Shown: positions 1 through 6,914 of the stretch, one piece after another
Layout: every line of letters starts with the position of its first letter
How positions within the stretch are numbered: the stretch's first letter is position 1
DNA from: Cupriavidus sp.
GTDB taxonomy: Bacteria; Pseudomonadota; Gammaproteobacteria; Burkholderiales; Burkholderiaceae
Direction of reading: 5' to 3'
NCBI GenBank assembly: GCA_013362725.1
Contig: JABFVP010000684.1
Location: forward strand, 1-8,098
Length of the DNA: 8,098 bases
Notes under the pieces: generated by a model
Database searches by the model: none
Told to the model about the DNA's origin: nothing
The model's input: only the letters and a program-made list of their open reading frames with translations
Made by a program: the position numbers and the translations under genes

Positions 1-62
1 CCCGGTCCAGTGGATTAGCACTCGGCCACGCGGCGTCGCAACCCTACACTCCGTGCCAAAGC

Positions 63-76
63 CACCGTCCACGGTG
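63..76. promoter_or_regulatory. operator-like perfect palindrome upstream of the Bug gene
   Basis: CACCGT-CC-ACGGTG is a perfect inverted repeat with 6-base arms and a 2-base spacer. It lies 25 bases upstream of the start codon of the binding-protein gene and just downstream of a -10-like TACACT at 45-50. That position would suit a repressor site overlapping the transcription start. No convincing -35 is visible at the right distance from TACACT, so the promoter itself is weak. The palindrome is seen directly; its role is inferred. It could also be a short mRNA hairpin in the leader or a chance dyad in GC-rich DNA. Confidence 0.3.
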
Positions 77-100
77 CGATTCGACCCACGGAGACAAACC

Positions 101-1087
101 ATGCAGACCTCGCTGTTTCGACAGGCGTGCAAGGCGCTTGCGGCCCTGACCACGCTGGCAATGCTTGGCGGCCAGGCCGTTCCCGCCCATGCGCAGGATG
201 GTAAGCCGCTCAGGCTGATCGTGCCGACCCAGCCCGGTTCGCAAGCCGATGCCGTGGCCCGCGCGCTGAGCCAGCCGCTGGGCAAGCAGCTGGGCCAGTC
301 GGTGGTGGTCGAGAATATCGCCGGTGCCGGCGGCGTGCCGGGCACCCAGCAGATCGTGCGCGCGCCGAAAGACGGCTCGACGCTGGGCCTGATCTCGTCG
401 AACCACGTCATCAACCCGTTTATCTACAAGAGCCTGCCGTATGACGCGCTGCAGGACATCACGCCGATCACCGTGATCGGCACGCTGCCGCTGGTGCTGG
501 TGGTCAATCCCGCGGTGAGCGCGCACAACACCAGGGAACTGCTCGCGCTGCTGAAGTCGAAACCCGGCGAACTGAACTACGGCTCGTCGGGCAACGGCAC
601 GGTGCTGCACCTGGCCGGGCAACTCCTTGCCAGTGAGGCCAGGGTGGATATCCGCCACGTGCCGTACAAGGGCGCCGGCAACTACACCACCGACCTGGTC
701 GGCGGCCAGGTGCAGATGGGCTTCCTCACCGTGCAGGCGGTGCTGCCGCTGATCAAGGCGGGCAAGCTGCGGGCGATCGCCGTGTCCACCGCGCAGCGGG
801 TGCCGGCGCTGCCCGAGGTGCCAACGCTGGCGGAGTCGGGCGTGCCGCGCTACAGCTTCGACGCGTGGCTGGCGATCGTCGGTCCCGCGGGCATGCCGAA
901 GCGAGGTGTGCAGGACCTCCAGGCGAAGATCCAGGCCACGCTGCGCGAACGCGAAGTGCAGGAGCAACTGTCGGCGCAAGGGCTGGTGGTGACGGGCACC
1001 GGCGCCGACGCGGCGGTGCCGTTCTTCAGGAACGAGCTGGACAAGCATGCGCGCATCGTCAAGCAGGCCGGCGCCACGCTGAACTAA
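101..1087 (+). CDS. Bug-family (TctC-like) periplasmic substrate-binding protein
   Basis: This is a 328-residue exported solute-binding protein of the Bug family, which binds carboxylates or other small anions for tripartite tricarboxylate transporters (TctABC). An upstream in-frame ATG at 53 is possible, but 101 is preferred. GGAG at 90-93 sits 7 bases before it, and translation from 101 begins directly with a signal peptide: basic N-terminus, hydrophobic stretch about residues 11-24, cleavage likely after AHA at residue 31. Family motifs are in order: VPTQPGSQAD (41-50, equivalent of the usual P-x-PPGG-x-x-D loop), GAGG-x-PGT, APKDGSTL, YKGAGNYTTDLVGGQVQMGF and VPTLAESGVPRYSFDAWLAIVGPAGMP. 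The family loop PPGG is changed to QPGS here, so the ligand may differ. No TctA or TctB membrane gene is adjacent, which is common for Bug proteins in Burkholderiales. It is convergent with the LysR gene, 46 bp away. Family assignment is strong; the ligand is unknown. Confidence 0.93.
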   Translation: MQTSLFRQACKALAALTTLAMLGGQAVPAHAQDGKPLRLIVPTQPGSQADAVARALSQPLGKQLGQSVVVENIAGAGGVPGTQQIVRAPKDGSTLGLISSNHVINPFIYKSLPYDALQDITPITVIGTLPLVLVVNPAVSAHNTRELLALLKSKPGELNYGSSGNGTVLHLAGQLLASEARVDIRHVPYKGAGNYTTDLVGGQVQMGFLTVQAVLPLIKAGKLRAIAVSTAQRVPALPEVPTLAESGVPRYSFDAWLAIVGPAGMPKRGVQDLQAKIQATLREREVQEQLSAQGLVVTGTGADAAVPFFRNELDKHARIVKQAGATLN

Positions 1088-1133
1088 GGACTCCGGGGCC
1101 GGGGCAAGCCGGCTCGCCACACGCTGGCTCGCT

Positions 1134-2069
1134 TCAGCTGCCGCAAGCGTGGATCAGGAATTCGCGCAGCGCATCGGCCGGCTTGCCCAGCTTGCGTCCG
1201 GGCTGCCACAGCATGCCGACCTCCATGTCGGGCACCGCATTGGCAATCGGCCGGGCTTCGATCTGCTTGCCTTCCAGCGACCACGGCCGATACACCATGT
1301 CGGACAGCACGGTGACGCCGAAGCCATGCGCCACCAGCCCGCGCAGCGCCTCCATCGAGCCGGTGCGGAAGGCGATGTTGGGCGCGAGCCGGTGGCTGCG
1401 CCAGTAGCGCAGCGTCGAGTCCTCGGCCTCGTCGACGGTGATGAGCAGGTACGGATACGCCGCGATATCGCGCAGCGAAGGCCGCTCCACCTCCAGCAGC
1501 GGATGGCTGGCCGAGGTCCATAGCTGGCGCCGCGACCGCATCAGCGTATGGCGCTGGAAGCGCTGCGGCTTCTCCAGGTTGGACAGCAGCGCGATGCCGA
1601 ACTCGATCTCGCCCGCCAGCACGGCGCGCTCGATGTCGGGGCGGTCCATGTCGAGCAGGTCCAGTTCGATATCCGGATAGTTGGTGCGGAAGCGCGCCAG
1701 CAATCCCGGCAGGAAGTATCCCAGCACGGTGTAGGACGCCGCCAGCCGCACGCTGCCCTGCAGCCCGTGCACCTGGAAGCGCGGCTCGCGCAGCGCGTCT
1801 TCGACCGAATCCAGGATCTGGCGCGCATGCTGGAAGAACAGGTGGCCTTCGGCCGTGAGCGTCACGCCATGCGGCCGGCGCTCGAACAGGCGCACGCCCA
1901 GGCGCTGCTCCAGCGCCAGCACGGCATTGGTCACGGCCGACTGCGACACGTGCTCGGCGGTCGCCGCCATCGAGAACTGCCCGGTCTCCGCCGCCGCGAC
2001 GAAATAGCGGAACTGCCGCAGCGTGACTTCCTTGGCCAGTCTTTCCGAACCTTCGCGCGCCTTGAACAT
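1134..2069 (-). CDS. LysR-type transcriptional regulator
   Basis: The 311-residue product has the normal length and layout of the LysR family. The N-terminal winged helix-turn-helix spans about residues 16-76 (LRQFRYFVAAAETGQFSMAA, then HVSQSAVTNAVLALEQRLG and LFERRPHGVTLTAEG). A linker helix follows to about residue 98, then the periplasmic-binding-protein-like effector domain from about 105 to the end. The start is supported by GGAGA (complement of 2074-2078) four bases before ATG. The gene is divergent from the large oxidoreductase at 2201 with 131 bp between them. LysR regulators usually repress themselves and activate the divergent neighbour in response to a pathway metabolite. By that rule it probably controls the oxidoreductase, with an arylpyruvate or related aromatic acid as a plausible effector; this is inference. 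It has no close link to the convergent binding-protein gene beyond proximity. Confidence 0.95.
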   Translation of the reverse strand: MFKAREGSERLAKEVTLRQFRYFVAAAETGQFSMAATAEHVSQSAVTNAVLALEQRLGVRLFERRPHGVTLTAEGHLFFQHARQILDSVEDALREPRFQVHGLQGSVRLAASYTVLGYFLPGLLARFRTNYPDIELDLLDMDRPDIERAVLAGEIEFGIALLSNLEKPQRFQRHTLMRSRRQLWTSASHPLLEVERPSLRDIAAYPYLLITVDEAEDSTLRYWRSHRLAPNIAFRTGSMEALRGLVAHGFGVTVLSDMVYRPWSLEGKQIEARPIANAVPDMEVGMLWQPGRKLGKPADALREFLIHACGS

Positions 2070-2098
2070 GGTGTCTCCGAGGTATCCGTTTTGCAGAT

Positions 2099-2117
2099 AT
2101 CAGGTGTTGGAATTGAT
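2099..2117. promoter_or_regulatory. possible LysR binding site in the divergent intergenic region
   Basis: ATCA (2099-2102) and TGAT (2114-2117) form an inverted repeat separated by 11 bases, in the more AT-rich part of the LysR/oxidoreductase intergenic region. It lies directly upstream of the candidate -35 of the oxidoreductase promoter. LysR proteins bind interrupted dyads here, usually with a T-N11-A core. This dyad is short and its spacing does not exactly match that core, so it is a candidate only. Confidence 0.25.
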
Positions 2118-2118
2118 G

Positions 2119-2124
2119 ATTTTA
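2119..2124 (-). promoter_or_regulatory. candidate -10 element for the LysR gene
   Basis: On the minus strand this reads TAAAAT, five of six matches to TATAAT, about 50 bases upstream of the LysR start codon. The -35 about 17 bases further upstream (TGTAGA, near 2142-2147) is weak. It overlaps the -35 hexamer of the opposing oxidoreductase promoter, so RNA polymerase could probably not occupy both promoters at once, an arrangement common for LysR regulators. Confidence 0.3.
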
Positions 2125-2149
2125 CGATGAGCGCGCCGGTTTCTACACT
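2121..2149 (+). promoter_or_regulatory. candidate sigma-70 promoter of the indolepyruvate oxidoreductase gene
   Basis: TTTACG (2121-2126) and TACACT (2144-2149) are spaced by exactly 17 bases, each matching four of six consensus positions. This would place transcription start near 2156, giving a leader of about 45 bases ending in the Shine-Dalgarno sequence GGAGA (2188-2192). A mediocre promoter that needs an activator fits control by the divergent LysR protein. The assignment is by inspection only. Confidence 0.4.
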
Positions 2150-2200
2150 CCTTCGGACAGCAAATAAAAGCAGCCAGAACAAAGCCCGGAGACCCACATC

Positions 2201-5200
2201 GTGAATGCCCCGCTGAACCCCGCCTTGCTGGAAGCCCTGTCCAGCGCCAGCCTGGACGACAAATACACCCTGGACAAAGGCCGCGTCTACATGAGCGGCG
2301 TGCAGGCGCTGGTACGCCTGCCGATGCTGCAGAAGGCGCGCGACCGCGCCGCCGGGCTCAATACCGCCGGCTTTATCTCGGGCTACCGCGGCTCGCCGCT
2401 GGGCGGCGTCGACCAGGCGCTGTGGAAGGCCAAGCAGCATCTGGCGGCCAGCGACGTGGTGTTCCAGCCCGGGGTCAACGAAGATCTGGCCGCGACCGCG
2501 GTCTGGGGCAGCCAGCAGGTCAACCTGTTCCCCGGCGCCAGGCGCGATGGCGTGTTCTCGATGTGGTATGGCAAGGGGCCGGGCGTGGACCGCTCCATCG
2601 ACGTGCTCAAGCATGCCAACTCCGCCGGCTCGTCGCGCCATGGCGGCGTGCTGCTGCTGGCGGGCGACGACCATGCCGCCAAGTCTTCCACCGTTGCGCA
2701 CCAGTCCGAGCACGTGCTGCAGGCGGCCGGCATCCCGGTGCTTTACCCCGCCAACGTGCAGGAATACCTGGACTACGGCCTGCATGGCTGGGCCATGAGC
2801 CGCTATTCGGGGCTGTGGGTGGCGATGAAGTGCGTCACCGACGTGGTCGAATCGACCGCCTCGGTCGAGATCGACCCAAACCGCGTGCAGGTCGCACTGC
2901 CGCAGGACTTTGCCATGCCGGCGGGCGGCCTCAATATCCGCTGGCCCGATTCGCCGCTGGAGCAGGAAGCGCGCCTGCTCGACCACAAGTGGTATGCGGC
3001 GCTGGCCTACGTGCGGGCCAACCGCCTGAACCGCGTGGTGCTGGATTCGCCCAACGCGCGCTTCGGCATCATGACCGCCGGCAAGGCGTACCTGGACGTG
3101 CGCCAGGCGCTGGTGGACCTGGGCCTGGATGACGACACCTGCGCCCGCATCGGCATCCGCGTCTACAAGGTGGGCTGCGTGTGGCCGCTGGAGGCGCACG
3201 GCGCGCGCGAGTTCGCCACCGGCCTGGAAGAGATCCTGGTGGTCGAGGAAAAGCGCCAGATCCTCGAATACGCGCTGAAGGAAGAGCTGTACAACTGGCG
3301 CGAGGATGTGCGGCCCAAGGTCTTCGGCAAGTTCGACCAGCGCGGCAACGACGGCGGCGAATGGTCGGTGCCGCGCGGCGACTGGCTGCTGCCGGCGCAC
3401 TACGAGCTGTCGCCGGCGCTGATCGCCAAGGCCATCGCGCGCCGGCTGGAACGCTTCGACCTGCCGGCCGAGGTGCGCGCGCGCATCGCCGCGCGCGTGG
3501 CGCTGATCGAGGCCAAGGAGCGCGAAGCGGCGCAGCCGCGCATCGCGGTGGAGCGCAAGCCGTGGTTCTGCTCGGGCTGCCCGCACAACACCTCGACGCG
3601 CGTGCCGGAAGGCTCGCGCGCGCTGGCCGGCATCGGCTGCCACTACATGACGTTGTGGATGGACCGCAATACCGAGACCTTCAGCCAGATGGGCGGCGAG
3701 GGCGTGGCGTGGACGGGCCAGATGCACTTCACCGACGACAAGCACGTGTTCGCCAACCTGGGCGACGGCACGTACTTCCATTCGGGGCTGCTGGCGATCC
3801 GCGCGTCGATCGCGGCCAGGGCCAACATCACCTACAAGATCCTGTTCAACGATGCGGTGGCGATGACCGGCGGGCAGCCCATCGACGGCGTGCTGACGGT
3901 GCCGCAGATCGCGCACCAGGTGCTGGCCGAGGGCGCGAAGAAGCTGGTGGTGGTCACCGACGACCCCGCCAAGTACGGCGATGGCGCGATGCTGCCGTCC
4001 GGCGTGGCGGTGCTCCATCGCGACCAGCTCGATGCCGTGCAGCTGGAGCTGCGCGACACCGAAGGCGTCACCATCCTGATCTACGACCAGACCTGCGCCA
4101 CCGAGAAGCGCCGCCGCCGCAAGCGCGGCACCTATCCGGACCCGGCCAGGCGCGCCTTTATCAACGACGCGGTGTGCGAAGGCTGCGGCGATTGCTCGGC
4201 CAAGTCCAACTGCCTGTCGGTGGAGCCGCTCGAGACCGAGCTTGGCACCAAGCGCCGCATCAACCAGTCGTCGTGCAACAAGGACTTCTCCTGCGTCAAC
4301 GGCTTCTGCCCGAGCTTTGTCACCGCCGAAGGTGCCCAGGTGCGCAAGCCTGCAGCTGCGGCCGGCAAGGGCAGCGGCGCCGACTTCGCGGCGCTGCCGC
4401 AGCCGCGGCTGCCTGCGCTGGAGCGGCCTTACGGCGTGCTGGTCACCGGCGTCGGCGGCACCGGCGTGGTCACCATCGGCGGGCTGCTGGGGATGGCATC
4501 GCACCTGGAGCGCAAGGGCGTGACCGTGCTCGACATGGCCGGCCTGGCACAGAAGGGCGGGGCGGTGATCAGCCACGTGCAGATCGCGCCGGCCCCGGAG
4601 CACCTGCATGCAACCCGCATCGCCACCGGCGAGGCGCGCCTGGTGATCGGCGGCGACGCCATCGTCTCGGCTTCGGCGGAAGTGCTGTCCAAGGTCCGGC
4701 ATGGACTGACCGCCGCGGTGGTCAACAGCGCCAACACGCCCACCGCGGAGTTCATCAAGAACCCGAAGTGGAAGTTCCCCGGCGCCAGCGCCGAGCAGGA
4801 CCTGCGCGCCAGCGTGGGCGAGGCCTGCGCCTTCTTCGACGCCAGCGCCTGGGCGGTGACCCTGCTGGCCGACGCGATCTACTCCAACCCGCTGCTGCTG
4901 GGCTATGCCTGGCAGAAGGGCTGGATCCCGCTGCAGCACGCCAGCCTGGCGCGCGCGATCGAGCTCAATGGCGTGTCGGTGGAAAAGAACCGCCTCGCCT
5001 TCGAATGGGGCCGCTACCTCGCCCACCATGGCGAGGCCGCGGTCAAGGCGCTGCTGCCCACTGCGCCAGCCGCTGCCAGTGCACAGGTCGTGTCGATGCC
5101 GCAGACGCTCGACTCGCTGATCCGCAAGCGCGAGGCGATGCTGACCGAATACCAGAACGCCGCCTATGCCACGCGCTATCGCGACGCCGTCGCGCGCATC

Positions 5201-5770
5201 CGCGCCGCGGAGCAGCAGCTGGGCATCGACCGCAAGCTGCCGCTGACCGAGGCCGTGGCCCGCAACCTGGCCAAGCTGATGGCGTACAAGGACGAGTACG
5301 AGGTGGCGCGCCTGTACACCGATCCGGCCTTCCTCGACAAGCTGCGCGCGCAGTTCGAAGGCGAGCCGGGCCGCGACTACCAGCTCAATTTCTGGCTGGC
5401 GCCGCCGTTGCTGGCCAAGACCGACGCCCAGGGCCGGCTGCTCAAGCGTCGCTTCGGTCCCCGCACCATGACGGCATTCCGCCTGCTGGCGCGCCTGAAG
5501 GGCCTGCGCGGCACCGCGCTGGACGTGTTCGGCAAGACCGCCGAGCGCCGCGCCGAACGCGCGCTGGTCAGCGACTACCTGGCCATGGTCGACGAGTTCG
5601 CGGCTTCACTGAGCGCGGACAACCTCGACACCGCGCTCGCGCTGGCCGCGCTGCCGGACGATATCCGTGGCTACGGTCACGTGAAGGAAGCCAGCATGGA
5701 AGCGGCGGCGCTGCGGCGCGCGGCGCTGCTGGCGCAATATCGGGGGGCGGCGCGCCGGGATGCGGCCTGA
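2201..5770 (+). CDS. fused indolepyruvate:ferredoxin oxidoreductase family protein (IorA-IorB type)
   Basis: This 1189-residue cytoplasmic enzyme belongs to the thiamine-diphosphate, iron-sulfur 2-oxoacid:ferredoxin oxidoreductases. The family reaction is oxidative decarboxylation of an arylpyruvate such as indolepyruvate with CoA to aryl-acetyl-CoA, CO2 and reduced ferredoxin. The GTG start is chosen because GGAGA lies 8 bases upstream and the next in-frame Met is residue 31. Layout: POR-type N-terminal domain with GYRGSPLGGVD (61-71) and GDDHAAKSS (155-163); CSGCPHN (457-463) opening the TPP-binding domain, with GDGTYFHSG (521-529) and NDAVAMTGGQ (550-559) as the Mg-TPP site; a cysteine cluster at 659, 662, 665, 671, 692, 698 and 703; a gamma/IorB-like domain with GVGGTGVVTIG (750-760) and LAQKGGAV (782-789); and a C-terminal region from about 970 resembling DUF6537. 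The length fits the fused aerobic proteobacterial form; archaeal enzymes are two-subunit. Substrate is inferred from the family. No ferredoxin gene is adjacent. Confidence 0.95.
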   Translation: MNAPLNPALLEALSSASLDDKYTLDKGRVYMSGVQALVRLPMLQKARDRAAGLNTAGFISGYRGSPLGGVDQALWKAKQHLAASDVVFQPGVNEDLAATAVWGSQQVNLFPGARRDGVFSMWYGKGPGVDRSIDVLKHANSAGSSRHGGVLLLAGDDHAAKSSTVAHQSEHVLQAAGIPVLYPANVQEYLDYGLHGWAMSRYSGLWVAMKCVTDVVESTASVEIDPNRVQVALPQDFAMPAGGLNIRWPDSPLEQEARLLDHKWYAALAYVRANRLNRVVLDSPNARFGIMTAGKAYLDVRQALVDLGLDDDTCARIGIRVYKVGCVWPLEAHGAREFATGLEEILVVEEKRQILEYALKEELYNWREDVRPKVFGKFDQRGNDGGEWSVPRGDWLLPAHYELSPALIAKAIARRLERFDLPAEVRARIAARVALIEAKEREAAQPRIAVERKPWFCSGCPHNTSTRVPEGSRALAGIGCHYMTLWMDRNTETFSQMGGEGVAWTGQMHFTDDKHVFANLGDGTYFHSGLLAIRASIAARANITYKILFNDAVAMTGGQPIDGVLTVPQIAHQVLAEGAKKLVVVTDDPAKYGDGAMLPSGVAVLHRDQLDAVQLELRDTEGVTILIYDQTCATEKRRRRKRGTYPDPARRAFINDAVCEGCGDCSAKSNCLSVEPLETELGTKRRINQSSCNKDFSCVNGFCPSFVTAEGAQVRKPAAAAGKGSGADFAALPQPRLPALERPYGVLVTGVGGTGVVTIGGLLGMASHLERKGVTVLDMAGLAQKGGAVISHVQIAPAPEHLHATRIATGEARLVIGGDAIVSASAEVLSKVRHGLTAAVVNSANTPTAEFIKNPKWKFPGASAEQDLRASVGEACAFFDASAWAVTLLADAIYSNPLLLGYAWQKGWIPLQHASLARAIELNGVSVEKNRLAFEWGRYLAHHGEAAVKALLPTAPAAASAQVVSMPQTLDSLIRKREAMLTEYQNAAYATRYRDAVARIRAAEQQLGIDRKLPLTEAVARNLAKLMAYKDEYEVARLYTDPAFLDKLRAQFEGEPGRDYQLNFWLAPPLLAKTDAQGRLLKRRFGPRTMTAFRLLARLKGLRGTALDVFGKTAERRAERALVSDYLAMVDEFAASLSADNLDTALALAALPDDIRGYGHVKEASMEAAALRRAALLAQYRGAARRDAA

Positions 5771-5809
5771 GCGCCGAGGCCCGAGGCAGCGCATCGGCCC
5801 CGGGGACGG

Positions 5810-5831
5810 GGGCACGCCCACCGGCGTGCCC
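5810..5831 (+). terminator. strong hairpin just after the oxidoreductase gene, possible terminator
   Basis: GGGCACGCC (5810-5818) and GGCGTGCCC (5823-5831) pair perfectly over 9 bp around the tetraloop CACC, 39 bases after the oxidoreductase stop codon. No T-run follows, so it is not a textbook intrinsic terminator. It may still mark the 3' end of the transcript or protect it from exonucleases. Its core GGCACGCC/GGCGTGCC recurs in the hairpin at 6915-6937. Confidence 0.5.
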
Positions 5832-5860
5832 GACAACGGTGTAATCGGCAAACGACGTCA

Positions 5861-5892
5861 TCGTCCACCGCGCCCCAGCGCCTGGTGGACGA
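5861..5892. repeat. second long hairpin, 13 bp with a two-base bulge
   Basis: TCGTCCACC (5861-5869) is exactly complementary to GGTGGACGA (5884-5892). Inside it GCGC (5870-5873) pairs with GCGC (5878-5881) around the tetraloop CCCA, leaving only CT (5882-5883) bulged. That gives 13 bp of mostly GC pairs. It starts 30 bases after the first hairpin. Neither side has an immediate T-run. It could be a second, back-up terminator, the folded end of a small RNA, or a mobile palindromic element. The pairing is seen directly; the role is not known. Confidence 0.5.
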
Positions 5893-6328
5893 CGCGCGGC
5901 CAAAGAGTTTAAGCATAGACGGCGTGGCGGCGGCGCGCGCCGGATCTTGGTGCGAAAATGCACGCAAGGGGAAGAAAAAATCCCCGGCCAAAGGCTTCGC
6001 TTTAACTATACTTTTGGACGTCGCCAGGGGCGCTCGGGAGATTATCTAATAACCCTTCGCCGGCCCATTGATTTTTTCCTGAAGCATTTTGTACTGGCTG
6101 TACCAGCTGTGCCGGCCCCGTCATGGACGGCGCATCAGCAGACGATCCGAGCCTGTACTTGTGGCCAGGGATAGTGACCCGCCGGAAACTTCAATTGGTA
6201 TTAGGTAATTACAGAACGGCTCGGTCCCAGAAAATACTGCGAACTCCTTGCTCGATTAAAGCAGAGCAACGTAAACAGCAGGTCGTTATTCCTCATCCGG
6301 GGGTTCAATAGATTCTCTGGAGACGAAC
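5893..6328. other. long intergenic region, probable leader and promoter zone of the secreted-protein gene
   Basis: No credible gene lies here: the short open frames, for example 5947-6174 on the plus strand, have no Shine-Dalgarno and no recognisable protein. From about 5968 the DNA is clearly more AT-rich than the genes, with stretches such as TTTAACTATACTTTTGG (6001-6017), TTATCTAATAA (6042-6052), ATTGATTTTTTCCTG (6067-6081) and GGTATTAGGTAATTAC (6197-6212). Promoter-like pieces are present, such as TTGATT (6068-6073) with TGTACT (6090-6095) at a 16-base spacing, and TATACT (6007-6012) without a good -35. No single promoter stands out. A small hairpin GGGGA/TCCCC lies at 5968-5985. The region may hold the promoter and a long untranslated leader for the gene at 6329, or an unannotated small RNA. 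Confidence 0.5.
6248..6269. promoter_or_regulatory. inverted repeat upstream of the secreted-protein gene
   Basis: TTGCTC (6248-6253) and GAGCAA (6264-6269) are perfect inverted arms around the AT-rich 10-base centre GATTAAAGCA, about 60 bases before the ATG at 6329. The size and AT-rich centre fit a dimeric regulator operator. It could equally fold as a weak stem-loop in the mRNA leader. Only the symmetry is observed. Confidence 0.3.
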
Positions 6329-6835
6329 ATGAAGAATCTAGCCCTGGTTTCATTGGCTGCGTTGCTGGCCGCTCCCGCGGCCTGGGCCGACACCATCGCC
6401 GCCAATGGGCCAAACGGAGCACATTATGCAAACGGCTCTGCCGAGCCGGTCTGCACGATAGATTCATCCCAGGACGTCAGCTGTACCGGCACCACTATCG
6501 GCGGGGTCGGCAATACCAATGCGACAGCGATCCTGTCCGCAACTTACTCCGGCACGGTGCAATGCCGGAACCATGGCGGCCAGATCGGCGACGTAAAGAC
6601 CCAGACCACCGAGGCAACGTCGTCCGGTACCCTCAGACCTTCCCGGAACGGGCAACTGGTGGTGCCGCCGCTCAGCACGACGGCGCCGACCGCCCAGGAA
6701 CTGCAGGCTGCAGCGGTCTGCCCCAACGGAAACTGGACCAAAGTGCTGCTAGGGGGGCCGACCCTTACGAGCTTCGTGTACACGGTCACCTTCGCCGGCT
6801 TCACCCAGCCGTATATCAGCGTCGTGGGTCCTTGA
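6329..6835 (+). CDS. small secreted four-cysteine protein of unknown function
   Basis: The 168-residue product begins with a clear Sec signal peptide: Lys2, hydrophobic residues 4-17, and A-W-A at 18-20 followed by Asp-Thr, so cleavage after residue 20 is expected. The start has a good Shine-Dalgarno, GGAG at 6319-6322, six bases before ATG. The mature protein, about 148 residues, is rich in Thr, Ser, Gly and Asn and has exactly four cysteines (42, 52, 79, 131), which could form two disulfides in the periplasm or outside. Recognisable blocks are SCTGTTIGGVGNTNATAILS (51-70), TVQCRNHGGQ (76-85), VCPNGNW (130-136) and a beta-like end SFVYTVTFAGF (148-158). The pattern resembles small exported hypothetical proteins of Burkholderiales; I cannot name a function. 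It has no transmembrane segment after the signal. A long AT-richer leader precedes it and a perfect hairpin follows. Confidence 0.85.
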   Translation: MKNLALVSLAALLAAPAAWADTIAANGPNGAHYANGSAEPVCTIDSSQDVSCTGTTIGGVGNTNATAILSATYSGTVQCRNHGGQIGDVKTQTTEATSSGTLRPSRNGQLVVPPLSTTAPTAQELQAAAVCPNGNWTKVLLGGPTLTSFVYTVTFAGFTQPYISVVGP

Positions 6836-6914
6836 TCCCTGGTACGGGCTTCGGCACATTCGGCTGATACCGGAACATCCGACACCGGCGAAAGCGTCCT
6901 GAGCCACTGGGAGG

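Noticed and set aside
1098..1113. A hairpin GCCGG/CCGGC between the convergent Bug and LysR genes
   Set aside because: Only 5 bp with a 6-base loop and no T-run on either strand; expected by chance in such GC-rich DNA, although termination must occur nearby.
44..1120. A 358-residue open frame antisense to the binding protein
   Set aside because: It is rich in Arg, His and Gln without any motif, while the plus strand encodes a clear Bug protein with signal peptide and ribosome binding site.
1548..2204. A 218-residue open frame antisense to the LysR gene
   Set aside because: The minus strand encodes a complete LysR protein with normal helix-turn-helix and ribosome binding site; the antisense frame is a shadow.
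1931..5029. A 1032-residue open frame on the minus strand
   Set aside because: It lies antisense to the oxidoreductase and overlaps the LysR start region. Its composition (Arg, His, Ala, Gly, Gln, Leu-rich, no domain) is what the reverse strand of a GC-rich gene gives. It has no recognisable domain or supported start.
3181..5844. An 887-residue open frame on the plus strand, another frame
   Set aside because: It overlaps the oxidoreductase, which carries all the family motifs. The alternative is Arg/Ala/Gly low-complexity and typical of a shifted frame in high-GC DNA.
5950..6000. A resemblance to a cyclic-di-GMP (GEMM) riboswitch start, CACGCA followed by a small stem
   Set aside because: The invariant internal block GACGCAAAGCC and the tetraloop-receptor arrangement are missing, so the likeness is confined to a few bases.
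6094..6106. A small dyad CTGG-CTGTA-CCAG in the leader region
   Set aside because: The arms are only four bases and no extension pairs; not distinguishable from chance.
5947..6174. A 75-residue open frame in the intergenic region
   Set aside because: It has no Shine-Dalgarno, no recognisable features, mixed composition, and overlaps the AT-rich presumed leader.
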